Source: an uncultured Clostridia bacterium (GTDB taxonomy: Bacteria; Bacillota; Clostridia; Oscillospirales; Ruminococcaceae). From it: a stretch of 64,000 nucleotides of DNA. The position numbers and the translations under genes are program-made. A model generated the notes under the pieces. The model did no database searches, was not told the origin of the DNA, and saw only the letters and a program-made list of their open reading frames with translations. The DNA lies in the NCBI GenBank assembly GCA_947624745.1, contig CANQLR010000003.1, positions 43,415 to 107,414 on the forward strand. Direction: 5' to 3'. Of this stretch, positions 1-8,516 are shown piece by piece. The first letter of the stretch is position 1. Every line of letters begins with the position of its first letter.

Positions 1-2
1 TT

Positions 3-524
3 CTGATCGTCGACGAGGTCCAGACAGGTATCGGCCGCACGGGCAAGCTGTTTTGCTTCGAGCAGTACGGGATCACTCCGGACATCGTGACTGCGGCAAA
101 GGGTATCGGCGGGGGGCTGCCCCTCGCGGCGGTGCTTTTCGGCGAGAAGACGGAGGGCGTTTTCGCTCCCGGCCAGCACGCGACCACCTTCGGCGGGAAC
201 CCGGTCTGCTGCGCGGGGGCTCTGGAGGTCCTTGACCGCCTTGACGACGGCTTTTTGGCTGACGTCGCCGAAAAGGGCGGGTATCTGAGGGACAAGATAT
301 TAAAAATGCCGCACGTCCGCTCGGTCAGCGGCATGGGGCTGATGATAGGGATAGAGCTCGAGACGGCAGTGAAGTCGGCGGACGTCGTGCGCGCCGGCCT
401 AAAGACCGGGGTGCTGCTTCTGACGGCGAAGGAGAAGGTGCGCCTGCTCCCGCCGCTCACGATAACCTCCGGCGAGATGGACGAGGGCCTCGAAGCGCTC
501 GCCAAGGCGCTGAGGGCGGGGTGA
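3..524 (+). CDS. argD: Acetylornithine aminotransferase, C-terminal part (5' end outside window)
   Basis: The reading frame is open from base 3 and ends at TGA 522-524, so only about the last 173 residues are here. They begin with LIVDEVQTGIGRTG, the pyridoxal-phosphate aspartate/glutamine segment of class III aminotransferases, and continue to TAAKGIGGG, which carries the lysine that forms the Schiff base with PLP. The family transfers an amino group from acetylornithine to 2-oxoglutarate in arginine synthesis. Ornithine or succinyl-diaminopimelate aminotransferase cannot be excluded because the N-terminal substrate residues are missing, but the short C-terminus is usual for ArgD. A strong terminator follows 37 bp after the stop. 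Confidence 0.85.
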   Translation: MIVDEVQTGIGRTGKLFCFEQYGITPDIVTAAKGIGGGLPLAAVLFGEKTEGVFAPGQHATTFGGNPVCCAGALEVLDRLDDGFLADVAEKGGYLRDKILKMPHVRSVSGMGLMIGIELETAVKSADVVRAGLKTGVLLLTAKEKVRLLPPLTITSGEMDEGLEALAKALRAG

Positions 525-560
525 AAGAGAAGAAGCAAACGGTAATGATATAAAGGAAAA

Positions 561-584
561 AAGCAGGCGGGGGCCTGCTTTTTT
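561..584 (+). terminator. Intrinsic terminator after argD
   Basis: Perfect 8-bp stem AAGCAGGC/GCCTGCTT with a GGGG loop, followed by six T residues. Confidence 0.9.
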
Positions 585-1260
585 GCGGGGGTGTGAAGGG
601 CAGTGGGGGCGAAGCCCCGAGGCGGCAGCGGAGCTGCCGCCTGTTCGGCCACGGAGTGGCCGAACGTGAGCCGAAGGCGAACACGGGGCTTCGCCGCGCG
701 GGGGTCTGCACGAGCTGGAGTGGGGGCAGGGCGAAACCCCAACGCTCGCAGAGCGAGCGTTGTCCGCCGTCGGAGAGGTCAGCGAGGTCTTTTTAAAAGG
801 CAGGAAATTCGACGTTTTTCAAAGCCTTGTAAATTCTGCGACGGCGGGAATCGCGCCGAAAGGCGCAATTAGGGCTTCGCCCTCACTCCCTGCGCCTTAC
901 AGAATTTCGTTATAGCCCCGCATAGGTTGCTATAAGGTATTCGCTCCGCTCATGCTATTTTAAGCCCCCACCCCTGCCCCTCCCCGTTGGGGAGGGGGTT
1001 CTCGCCGTACTTTCCTGCCTCAATACCACTAAAGTTCAGAATCTGCGTGGCGAAGCCCCAGGCGGCAGCTTCGCTGCCGCCGCGCCAAATCCGCAAGCGG
1101 ATTTGGCTTAGGCGCCCTTAGGGCGCCTCGGGGCTTCGCCCCACCTCCACCTGCCCCACCCCAAAAGGGAGTGTCCAAACCTCCCACATTAAGTGAAAAG
1201 TGCGAAAAGGAAACCGGTTAGTAGCGGCAAATCATCAGACAAAATTTTTTATAATGTGGT
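585..1260. repeat. Gene-free stretch built of GC-rich intergenic repeats
   Basis: No convincing gene. The stretch is a mosaic of palindromic modules: GGCGGCAGC/GCTGCCGCC arms near 610-640 and 1060-1085, GGGGCTTCGCCCC-type blocks near 1130, and a unit near 931-1030 (ataaggtattcgctc, then a CCCCTCCCC-rich palindrome). The same modules recur near 32.3-33.0 kb and, inverted, near 56.2-56.9 kb. The block at about 790-900 ends in a 'gggcttcgccctcactccc' stretch that has an inverted, diverged partner near 56.69-56.80 kb. ORFs that can be drawn here are products of the repeat composition. Confidence 0.75.
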
Positions 1261-1288
1261 CGGAATGGACACTCCCCCAAACTCCCCC

Positions 1289-1317
1289 TTTACAACTTCC
1301 CCATTCTGTGCTATAAT
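1289..1317 (+). promoter_or_regulatory. Sigma-A promoter of the flavodiiron gene
   Basis: TTTACA (1289-1294), 17-bp spacer, TATAAT (1312-1317); the start codon is 32 bp further on behind an AGGAGG site. Confidence 0.85.
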
Positions 1318-1348
1318 ACACCTATAAAAATCCACCAGGAGGCAAAAT

Positions 1349-3145
1349 ATGGACATAAATGTTACCAAGGACGTCCGATACATCGGCGTCAACGACCACG
1401 AGGTCGACCTGTTCGAGGGACAGTACGTCGTCCCGAACGGCATGGCCTACAACTCCTACGCGATACTCGACGCTAAGATCGCGATAATGGACACCGTCGA
1501 CATCCGCTTCACCCACGAGTGGCTCGACAACATCGCCAAAACGCTCGGCGGCCGCAAGCCCGACTACCTCATAATCCAGCACATGGAGCCCGACCACGCC
1601 GGAAATATCGCGAATTTCATGAGCCTTTACCCCGAGGCGACGATCGTCTCCTCCGCGAAGGCGTTCACGATGATGAAGCAGTTCTTCGGGACCGATTATC
1701 AGGACCGCCGCGTCGTCGTCGGCGAGGGCGATACCCTCCCGCTCGGCAATCACACGCTCACCTTTGTGACCGCTCCGATGGTCCACTGGCCCGAGGTCAT
1801 CGTCACCTACGACAGCTGCGACAAAATTCTTTTCTCGGCGGACGGCTTCGGCAAGTTCGGCGCTAACGACGTCGAGGAGGAGTGGGACTGCGAGGCGAGG
1901 CGCTACTACATCGGCATCGTCGGGAAATACGGCGCACAGGTCCAGAAGCTTTTGCAGAAGGCCGCGGCGCTCGATATCGAGATCATCTGCCCGACCCACG
2001 GCCCCGTTCTCAAGGAAGATCTCGCCCACTATATAAACCTTTACGACATCTGGTCGAGCTACCGCCCCGAGTCGGAGGGCATCGTCATCGCCTACACCTC
2101 CGTCTACGGCCACACTAAAGAAGCCGTCCGGATTTTGGAGTCCAAGCTCAAGGCCAAGGGCTGCCCGAAGGTCGTTGTTACGGACCTCGCCCGCGAGGAT
2201 ATGGCCGAGGCCGTCGAGGACGCCTTCCGCTACAACAAGCTCGTTCTGGCGACCACCACCTACAACGCCGACATCTTCCCGTTCATGCGCGAATTTATCA
2301 ACCACCTGACCGAAAGGGGCTACCGCGACCGCACCGTCGCCCTCATCGAAAACGGCTCCTGGGCTCCCATGGCAGCAAAGACCATGACCGCGATGCTGGA
2401 GCCCTGCAAAAACATCACCTACGCGAAAACGCAGGTCAAGATACTCTCGGCGCTGAGCGATGAGAGCCGCCAGCAGATCGAGGAGCTTTCAGACGAGCTC
2501 TGCATGGACTATATCGCCCGCGACGGCGAGACCGCGAACAAGCAGGATATGTCCGCCCTCAACAAGATAGGCTACGGCCTCTATGTCGTGACCTCGAACG
2601 ACGGCACGAAGGACAACGGCCTCATCGTGAACACCGTTTCGCAGCTCACCGACAACCCGTTCAGGGTGGCGGTCAGCATCAATAAATCCAACTATTCCCA
2701 CCACGTCATCAAGCAGACCGGCAAGATGAACGTCTGCTGCCTCTCGACCGACGCGCCGTTCAAGGTTTTCGAGACCTTCGGCTTCCAGAGCGGCCGCGCT
2801 GTGGATAAATTCGCCGGCAGCGAGGTCCTTCGCTCGGATAACGGGCTGGCGTTCCTCCCCCGCTACATCAACGCGTTCATGTCCTTAAAGGTCGAGCAGT
2901 ACGTCGACCTCGGCACTCACGGAATGTTCATCTGCTCGGTCACCGAAGCACGGGTGATCTCTGACGCCGATTCGATGACCTACGCGTATTACCATCAGAA
3001 CGTCAAGCCGAAGCCCAAGACCGAGGGCAAAAAGGGCTGGGTCTGCAAGATCTGCGGCTATGTCTATGAAGGCGACGAGCTCCCCGAAGACTTCGTCTGC
3101 CCGCTCTGTAAGCACGGCCCCGCCGACTTCGAGCCGATTGAATAA
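1349..3145 (+). CDS. Flavodiiron protein fused to flavin reductase and rubredoxin
   Basis: A 598-residue cytoplasmic oxygen and/or nitric oxide reductase used by anaerobes for defence. Residues 1-245 form the metallo-beta-lactamase-like diiron domain with the full ligand set H78, E80, D82, H83, H146, D165 and H217. A flavodoxin domain follows (FMN loop YTSVYGHT near residue 249, up to about 400), then a flavin-reductase-like domain (about 410-545), then a C-terminal rubredoxin with CxxCG...CPLC. In Moorella these are two proteins, FprA and the high-molecular-weight rubredoxin Hrb; here one chain could carry electrons from NAD(P)H through flavin and rubredoxin to FMN and the diiron site. AGGAGG lies 7 bases before ATG 1349. 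It is monocistronic, with its own promoter and terminator. Confidence 0.92.
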   Translation: MDINVTKDVRYIGVNDHEVDLFEGQYVVPNGMAYNSYAILDAKIAIMDTVDIRFTHEWLDNIAKTLGGRKPDYLIIQHMEPDHAGNIANFMSLYPEATIVSSAKAFTMMKQFFGTDYQDRRVVVGEGDTLPLGNHTLTFVTAPMVHWPEVIVTYDSCDKILFSADGFGKFGANDVEEEWDCEARRYYIGIVGKYGAQVQKLLQKAAALDIEIICPTHGPVLKEDLAHYINLYDIWSSYRPESEGIVIAYTSVYGHTKEAVRILESKLKAKGCPKVVVTDLAREDMAEAVEDAFRYNKLVLATTTYNADIFPFMREFINHLTERGYRDRTVALIENGSWAPMAAKTMTAMLEPCKNITYAKTQVKILSALSDESRQQIEELSDELCMDYIARDGETANKQDMSALNKIGYGLYVVTSNDGTKDNGLIVNTVSQLTDNPFRVAVSINKSNYSHHVIKQTGKMNVCCLSTDAPFKVFETFGFQSGRAVDKFAGSEVLRSDNGLAFLPRYINAFMSLKVEQYVDLGTHGMFICSVTEARVISDADSMTYAYYHQNVKPKPKTEGKKGWVCKICGYVYEGDELPEDFVCPLCKHGPADFEPIE

Positions 3146-3153
3146 AAAATGAT

Positions 3154-3188
3154 AAAAGCTCCCCGGATAAGAGGCTGGGGAGCTTTTT
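3154..3188 (+). terminator. Terminator after the flavodiiron gene
   Basis: AAAAGCTCCCC paired with GGGGAGCTTTT, then T residues. The symmetric A/T flanks mean it may also serve sigF, which ends at 3212 on the other strand. Confidence 0.85.
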
Positions 3189-3211
3189 ATTTATTATAGT
3201 ATTCTTGCCCG

Positions 3212-3892
3212 CTACTCCCCCATCCACCGTCTCAGCTCCTCCAGAATCTTTTTCTCCCTCCTTGAGACCTGCACTTGGGTCATGCCGAGGCGGGCGGCGG
3301 CGGACTGCTGGGTGAGGCCGCCGAAATACCGAAGGCCGATGAGGAGCCTATCCCTTTTATCGAGGTGTTCGAGGGCCTGCGAGAGCGCTATCGAGTCAAT
3401 TATCGCGATGTCCGGCGGGTCGACGGGGATATCCCGGGTCTCGCCGCTGTCGTCGGTGCGGGTGAGGCTGACCGTCGGCCTGCTCACGCATACCGCCTCC
3501 GAGACCTCCTCGAGGGAAAGCCCCGTTTTTTCGGCGATCTCCGAGAGCGCGGGCTCGCGGCCGAGCTCGTTTTCAAGAGCGGCGGCGGCCTTCGAGACCT
3601 TCATCGAGCGCTCCTTTAAGCTTCGCGAGACCTTAAGCGCCCCGCCGTCGCGGAAGAGCCGCTTTATCTCCCCCAGAATGACCGGCACGGCGTAGGTCGA
3701 AAACCTCACCCCGCGGCTCTCGTCGAATGCCTTCACCGCCTTCACGAGCCCCATGCAGCCCGCGCTGTAAAGCTCCTCATACTCTATCCCCCGCCCCTTG
3801 AACCGCCCCGCGCAGAGCCTTACCAGCCCAAGGTTGTCCTCGGCGGTTATTTTTGTGCTTAAATATTCCTCGTTCCGTGTAAACATCGCCAT
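3212..3892 (-). CDS. sigF: Sporulation sigma factor SigF (SpoIIAC)
   Basis: A 226-residue sigma-70 family protein that directs forespore-specific transcription early in sporulation. Region 2 includes YSAGCMGLVKAVKAFD and the -10-reading stretch RFSTYAVPVILGEIKR; region 3 follows; region 4 ends in a helix-turn-helix (LTQQSAAARLGMTQVQVSR). It could be mistaken for SigG, but its position after spoIIAA and spoIIAB identifies SigF. A GGAG lies only one base before ATG 3892 and seven bases before a second ATG at 3886, so translation may begin two codons later. Last gene of the three-gene spoIIA operon. Confidence 0.93.
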   Translation of the reverse strand: MAMFTRNEEYLSTKITAEDNLGLVRLCAGRFKGRGIEYEELYSAGCMGLVKAVKAFDESRGVRFSTYAVPVILGEIKRLFRDGGALKVSRSLKERSMKVSKAAAALENELGREPALSEIAEKTGLSLEEVSEAVCVSRPTVSLTRTDDSGETRDIPVDPPDIAIIDSIALSQALEHLDKRDRLLIGLRYFGGLTQQSAAARLGMTQVQVSRREKKILEELRRWMGE

Positions 3893-3935
3893 GCTCCGAT
3901 CGACCCGAATTTGCCCGTTTGGGCTTATGTATCTC

Positions 3936-4379
3936 TCAAAGCCGCTGCCGAAGCTTCTTTTTAAGGGTGACCGACGTTCCCGCGCCCGGCTTGCTTTTTA
4001 CGCTCACGCTGTCGCAGAAGCTCTCCATCACCGAGAACCCCAGCCCCGCGCGCTCCTCGCCGGGACAGGTCGTATAAAGCGGCTCCATCGCCTTTTTTAT
4101 GTCCTCGATGCCGCTGCCCCGGTCCTTGATCTTCACCGTGACCTCGTCGCCCGAGATCTTGCAGAAAAGCTCGATTATCCCGACCCCGTCGCGGTAGGCG
4201 TGGACGATGCAGTTCGTGACCGCCTCGCTCACGGCGGTCTTAAGGTCGCAGAGCTCGTCGAGGCGGGGGTTTTTCGGCGCGACGAACGCCCCCACCGCCG
4301 TCCGCGCCATGCCCTCGTTCTCGGAAAGGCTCGGGAAAATTATCTTAAGCTCGTTGTCCGTCTTTTTCTTGGTCCTCAC
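3936..4379 (-). CDS. spoIIAB: Anti-sigma F factor / serine kinase SpoIIAB
   Basis: A 147-residue GHKL-family ATPase and kinase. It holds SigF inactive in the predivisional cell and phosphorylates SpoIIAA. The N box (AVSEAVTNCIVHAY) and G-box residues (DRGSGIED, then GLGFSVMES) that bind ATP are visible. It overlaps spoIIAA by 4 bp (ATGA), indicating coupled translation and matched amounts of the two antagonists. Normal length for the family. Confidence 0.95.
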   Translation of the reverse strand: MRTKKKTDNELKIIFPSLSENEGMARTAVGAFVAPKNPRLDELCDLKTAVSEAVTNCIVHAYRDGVGIIELFCKISGDEVTVKIKDRGSGIEDIKKAMEPLYTTCPGEERAGLGFSVMESFCDSVSVKSKPGAGTSVTLKKKLRQRL

Positions 4380-4687
4380 TCTTTATCCTCCTCCAAAAGC
4401 CTGTCCATCCCCGCGAGCGCCATCACCTTTTCGATGGACTTCGGCATGTTCACCAGCTCCAATGTGCCGCCGCGCTCCTTCATGTTCTTGTACCTCCCCA
4501 TGACCAGCCCGACCCCCGAGCTGTCCATGAAGCTCACGCCCGAAAAGTCGAGGCGAAGCTTTTTCGGGGAGTTGTCCATTATCGCCGTGTCGATGTCGGA
4601 ACGCAGCCACCGCGACGAGTGGTGGTCTATCTCCCCGGTAATTTTCGCGGTGAGGAGCTCCTCTCCCCCGCTGATGTATACAGGCAT
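4376..4687 (-). CDS. spoIIAA: Anti-anti-sigma F factor SpoIIAA
   Basis: A 103-residue STAS-domain protein. In its unphosphorylated form it displaces SigF from SpoIIAB. The motif DFSGVSFMDSSGVGLVMG carries the phosphorylatable serine of the family. First gene of the operon, preceded by an AAAAAGGAG ribosome binding site. The 150-bp divergent gap to hrcA carries its promoter; a sigma-H promoter would be expected from Bacillus, but I could not identify one with correct spacing. Confidence 0.94.
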   Translation of the reverse strand: MPVYISGGEELLTAKITGEIDHHSSRWLRSDIDTAIMDNSPKKLRLDFSGVSFMDSSGVGLVMGRYKNMKERGGTLELVNMPKSIEKVMALAGMDRLLEEDKE

Positions 4688-4799
4688 TTTTTCAGCTCCT
4701 TTTTAAGTTTTGCTTTTTATGATACTAACCCCGGCGGGGCGAAAAACCTGTCAGAATAGGGAGGCTCCGAAAAAATTTTAAAAAATTTTTAAAAACCTC

Positions 4800-4827
4800 T
4801 TGACATCCTGAAAAAAAGGGGTATACT
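4800..4827 (+). promoter_or_regulatory. Sigma-A promoter of the hrcA heat-shock operon
   Basis: TTGACA (4800-4805), 16-bp spacer, TATACT (4822-4827); an overlapping TATAAT lies at 4827-4832. It runs directly into the CIRCE operator. Confidence 0.85.
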
Positions 4828-4831
4828 ATAA

Positions 4832-4858
4832 TTAGCACTCAAGAAAAAAGAGTGCTAA
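4832..4858 (+). promoter_or_regulatory. CIRCE element (HrcA operator)
   Basis: Perfect inverted repeat TTAGCACTC-N9-GAGTGCTAA, the classical binding site of HrcA, placed over the transcription start. This predicts repression of hrcA-grpE-dnaK-dnaJ by HrcA. Confidence 0.98.
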
Positions 4859-4916
4859 CACACGAAGGTATCGGTTGCCAACTCATAAGCCGTGAGCCGA
4901 AAGGGGGCGAGCAAAG

Positions 4917-5954
4917 TTGGACGACCGTAAAATGCGGATACTTGCCGCAGTTGTCGACGAATATATCGTCACCGGCGAGCCTGTGGGCTCGAAGGCAATA
5001 ATGAAATACGTCGGGGCGTCGAGCGCCACGATACGAAACGAAATGGCCGAGCTTGAAAAGCAGGGGTATCTCGAACAGCCCCACACCTCGGCGGGAAGGG
5101 TGCCGACCTATAACGGCTACCGGCTCTACGTCGACAGGCTTCTTAAGACCGACCCTTTGAGCGACGAGGAAAAGAAGCTTCTTGACGAGATGATCCCGAA
5201 GGACGAATACTCGGAGGAGGGCATAGTAAGGTCGGCCACCAACGCGCTTGCCGAGCTGACCCGCTCTGCGACCTTCGTTTCGAGCGAGAGCCCGAAGTTC
5301 TCGGTCATATCGAAGGTAGAGGTAATACCCACCGGGAAGAGGATGTACGTCCTTTTGCTCATCGCCTCGAACGGGAAGATAAAAAACCGCACCTGCCGCC
5401 TCGAAATAGACCTGACGCAGGAGCACCTCGACTACTTCTCGCGGTTCATGCGGGAAAACCTCGAAGGCGTGCCGATAGATCTTTTAAGCGACGAGATGCT
5501 CTCGAAGCTCGAAGCCGCCCTCGGGACATATCTTCTGACCCTGTCCCCGCTCGTCCGCGGGATCTTCGACATGACGAGGGAGATAACGAAGCACGAGGTC
5601 GACATGGCGGGGGTAGGGAACCTGCTCTCCTGCCGCGAGATGGACCAGGGGGAGATAATCTCGTTTCTGGATCACCGCGAGGGGCTCAAAAACCTTCTTG
5701 ATTCGAGCTTTTCGGGGATACACGTCCTGTTTTCGGAGGAGGACGACGATTTTATCATCGGCAATTCGAGCATAATAAGCTCGGAGTTCTCGAAAAACGG
5801 CCGCGTCGCCGGACACCTCGGACTTATAGGCCCGATGAGGATCGACTATAAAAAGGTGATACCCTACGTCGAGTATTTCGCCGGGAAAATTTCGGAGATG
5901 CTCTCCGAGACCGAGCCCGAGCTTGATAACAGCAAAGAGAGTGAGGATGAATGA
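4917..5954 (+). CDS. hrcA: Heat-inducible transcription repressor HrcA
   Basis: A 345-residue repressor of class I heat-shock genes. The N-terminal winged helix contains the recognition segment SSATIRNEMAELEKQG, followed by SAGRVPTYNGYRLYVD, both typical of HrcA. The C-terminal GAF-like domain extends to about residue 335. The start is taken as TTG 4917, preceded by a GGGGGCGA ribosome site and aligned with the usual family N-terminus; the first ATG (4932) would cut only five residues. The stop overlaps the start of grpE. Autoregulated through the perfect CIRCE upstream. Confidence 0.96.
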   Translation: MDDRKMRILAAVVDEYIVTGEPVGSKAIMKYVGASSATIRNEMAELEKQGYLEQPHTSAGRVPTYNGYRLYVDRLLKTDPLSDEEKKLLDEMIPKDEYSEEGIVRSATNALAELTRSATFVSSESPKFSVISKVEVIPTGKRMYVLLLIASNGKIKNRTCRLEIDLTQEHLDYFSRFMRENLEGVPIDLLSDEMLSKLEAALGTYLLTLSPLVRGIFDMTREITKHEVDMAGVGNLLSCREMDQGEIISFLDHREGLKNLLDSSFSGIHVLFSEEDDDFIIGNSSIISSEFSKNGRVAGHLGLIGPMRIDYKKVIPYVEYFAGKISEMLSETEPELDNSKESEDE

Positions 5955-6544
5955 TGAACGAAGAAGAAAAGCTCAGGGCTGATGAGGCCGAGGAGCAAAA
6001 GGCCGAAACGCCCGGGAGCGAGGCCGAAAATATCCCAAAGGCGGAGGAAGCGGCCGACGGGGCTTCGGAGGAAAAGGCCGAAGAAAAGGCCCCAGAGGAG
6101 CCCTCGGAGGAGGAAAAGCTAAAGGCCGAGAACGCCGAGCTTCGGGACAAATATCTGCGGCTTTTGGCGGAATTTGACAACTACAGAAAAAGAAGCGTGA
6201 AGGAGCGGCGGGAGATATATCCGAGCGCTACCGCGGCGGCCGTCGAGGCGTTTTTGCCGATGGCGGACAACTTCGAGCGGGCGGCGCTGGCGGAATGCTC
6301 CGACGAGAAGTATAAGGCCGGAGTCATGATGATAATGACCCAGCTGCAGAACGCCTTCAAAAAGCTCGGGGTCGAGGAGATAAGCCGCGCGGGCGAGCCG
6401 TTCGACCCGGCGCTTGAAAACGCGGTGAGCCAGATCACGGATGAAAACTTAGGCGAAAACGTCGTTGCGCAGGTATATCAGAAGGGGTATAAGCTCGGCG
6501 ACAAGGTCATAAGACACGCGACGGTGGTCGTCGCAAACTGCTGA
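5951..6544 (+). CDS. grpE: Nucleotide exchange factor GrpE
   Basis: A 197-residue protein with an acidic, low-complexity, probably disordered N-terminus (about residues 1-55, rich in Glu and Ala), a long coiled coil (EEEKLKAENAELRDKYLRLLAEFDNY region) and a C-terminal beta-domain (ENVVAQVYQKGYKLGDKVIRHA region). It drives ADP release from DnaK. ATG codons at 5951 and 5954 both follow GTGAGGA; the second has the better spacing. It overlaps the hrcA stop. Confidence 0.95.
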   Translation: MMNEEEKLRADEAEEQKAETPGSEAENIPKAEEAADGASEEKAEEKAPEEPSEEEKLKAENAELRDKYLRLLAEFDNYRKRSVKERREIYPSATAAAVEAFLPMADNFERAALAECSDEKYKAGVMMIMTQLQNAFKKLGVEEISRAGEPFDPALENAVSQITDENLGENVVAQVYQKGYKLGDKVIRHATVVVANC

Positions 6545-6616
6545 ATGGACCGTCCGGAAGGGCGCTTCAGATAAATACTAAAACAACTTACATTTAATAA
6601 AAAGGAGATATGCTTT

Positions 6617-8452
6617 ATGTCTAAAATTATCGGTATCGACTTAGGTACTACAAACTCCTGCGTAGCCGTCATGGAGGGCGGCGAGGCGGTCGTTATCCCC
6701 AACAGCGAGGGCGCAAGAACTACTCCGTCGGTCGTCGGCGTTTCCAAAAACGGCGACAGGCTCGTCGGCCAGGTTGCAAAGAGACAGGCGGTCGTCAACT
6801 TCGACAACACCGTCATCTCCATCAAACGGCATATGGGTTCCGACTACAAGGCTCATATGGGCGGGAAGCAGTATACCCCGCAGGAAATTTCCGCGATGAT
6901 ACTCCAGAAATTAAAGACCGACGCGGAAGCTTACCTCGGCGAGAAGGTCACCGAGGCGGTCATCACCGTCCCTGCGTACTTCACCGACTCGCAGCGCCAG
7001 GCCACCAAGGACGCGGGTCAGATCGCCGGCCTGAATGTCCGCAGAATTATAAACGAACCTACCGCGGCCGCGCTCTCCTACGGGATTGACAAGGAAGAGG
7101 ACCAGAAGGTCATGGTATATGACCTCGGCGGCGGCACCTTCGATGTCTCGATCATCGAGATGGGCGACGGCGTTACCGAAGTCCTCGCAACCGCCGGCAA
7201 CAACCGCCTCGGCGGCGACGACTTCGACCAGAGGATAATCGACCTTTTGGTGGCGGAGTTCAAGAAGAACGAAGGCATTGATCTTTCGACCGACAAGATG
7301 GCGATGCAGAGGCTCAAGGAGGCCGCAGAGAAGGCCAAGATAGAGCTCTCGAACGTTCCGACCTCGAACATCAACCTGCCGTTCATCACCGCCGACGCGA
7401 CCGGGCCGAAGCACCTCGACTATACCCTCACTCAGGCAAAATTCAACGAGCTCACGGCTGATCTCGTCGAGGCGACGATGGGCCCCGTGCGCCAGGCTTT
7501 AAGCGACTCCGGCCTTACCGCATCGCAGCTCAACAAGGTGCTGATGGTCGGCGGCTCGTCAAGAATACCCGCCGTCGTTGAGGCAGTCAGAAAGATAACC
7601 GGCAAGGAGCCGTTCAAGGGCATCAACCCGGACGAATGCGTCGCCCTCGGCGCGGCCATTCAGGGCGGTATCATGAACCGCGATATCGATTCAAGCCTCG
7701 TTCTGAACGACGTTACCCCGCTCTCTCTCGGACTTGAGACCTTGGGCGGCGTGTGCACCAAGATCATCGAGAGAAACACCACCATTCCCTGCAACAAGAA
7801 GCAGATATTCACCACCGCGGCAGACAACCAGCCCGCCGTCGACATAGTCGTTCTTCAGGGCGAGCGCGAATTCGCCCGCGACAACAAGCAGCTCGGCATG
7901 TTCAAGCTCGACGGCATCGCCCCCGCTCCGAGAGGCGTGCCGCAGATAGAGGTAAGCTTTGACATCGACACCAACGGCATCGTCCACGTTTCGGCGAAGG
8001 ATCTCGGCACCGGCAAGGAGCAGAATATCACCATCACCTCCTCGTCGAACATGTCGAAGGAGGACATCGACAAGGCCGTCCGCGAGGCGGAGCAGTTCGC
8101 CGCCGAGGACAGGAAGAAGCGGGACGACGTCGACGCGAGGAACTCGGCCGATCAGATGGTGTTCCAGTGCAAGAAGTCTCTCGAAGACTTCGGCGACAAG
8201 GTGAGTTCCTCCGACAAGGCCGACGTCGAGGCGAAGATAAGCGCCCTCGAGGAAGCCCTTAAGGGAAGCGACATCGAGGCCATAAAGGCGAAGCAGAAGG
8301 AGCTCGAGACCGCGTTCGGCGCAGTCGCAACAAAGGTCTATCAGCAGGCAAACCCGCAGGGCGGCGCGCAGGGATTCGACCCTAACATGGGCAACCCGGG
8401 CGGCGGAAACCCCGGCGACGACGGATTCGTCGACACCAACTTCAACAACTGA
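6617..8452 (+). CDS. dnaK: Chaperone DnaK (Hsp70)
   Basis: A 611-residue Hsp70. The phosphate-1 loop [17 protein letters not shown] opens the ATPase domain, followed by [13 protein letters not shown] and [10 protein letters not shown]; the substrate-binding domain begins near residue 365 after [10 protein letters not shown]. The C-terminal tail is Gly/Asn-rich instead of ending in EEVD. A very strong ribosome site (AAAGGAG) lies 9 bases before ATG. It is 72 bp after grpE in the CIRCE-controlled operon. Confidence 0.98.
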   Translation: MSKIIGIDLGTTNSCVAVMEGGEAVVIPNSEGARTTPSVVGVSKNGDRLVGQVAKRQAVVNFDNTVISIKRHMGSDYKAHMGGKQYTPQEISAMILQKLKTDAEAYLGEKVTEAVITVPAYFTDSQRQATKDAGQIAGLNVRRIINEPTAAALSYGIDKEEDQKVMVYDLGGGTFDVSIIEMGDGVTEVLATAGNNRLGGDDFDQRIIDLLVAEFKKNEGIDLSTDKMAMQRLKEAAEKAKIELSNVPTSNINLPFITADATGPKHLDYTLTQAKFNELTADLVEATMGPVRQALSDSGLTASQLNKVLMVGGSSRIPAVVEAVRKITGKEPFKGINPDECVALGAAIQGGIMNRDIDSSLVLNDVTPLSLGLETLGGVCTKIIERNTTIPCNKKQIFTTAADNQPAVDIVVLQGEREFARDNKQLGMFKLDGIAPAPRGVPQIEVSFDIDTNGIVHVSAKDLGTGKEQNITITSSSNMSKEDIDKAVREAEQFAAEDRKKRDDVDARNSADQMVFQCKKSLEDFGDKVSSSDKADVEAKISALEEALKGSDIEAIKAKQKELETAFGAVATKVYQQANPQGGAQGFDPNMGNPGGGNPGDDGFVDTNFNN

Positions 8453-8462
8453 TAATTAAGCG

Positions 8463-8487
8463 GCGGAGCGGGGCTTCCTCGCTCCGC
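8463..8487 (+). other. Intercistronic hairpin between dnaK and dnaJ
   Basis: 8-bp perfect stem GCGGAGCG/CGCTCCGC with a 9-base loop, without a T-run. More likely an mRNA-stabilising or processing hairpin that adjusts the dnaK:dnaJ ratio than a terminator. Confidence 0.5.
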
Positions 8488-8516
8488 AGAGCTGTTAATT
8501 TAACGGAGTTATTTAT

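Noticed and set aside
593..872. Short ORFs in the repeat stretch after argD
   Set aside because: They follow the palindromic repeat modules, and the same modules are read in other frames at the other repeat sites.
1322..2305. Long minus-strand open frame opposite the flavodiiron gene
   Set aside because: Shadow frame caused by high GC and codon bias; no ribosome site, and the plus strand encodes a clearly conserved protein.
4688..4790. Sigma-H promoter for the spoIIA operon
   Set aside because: ACAGGTTTT is a fair -35 element, but no GAAT-like -10 element has acceptable spacing.
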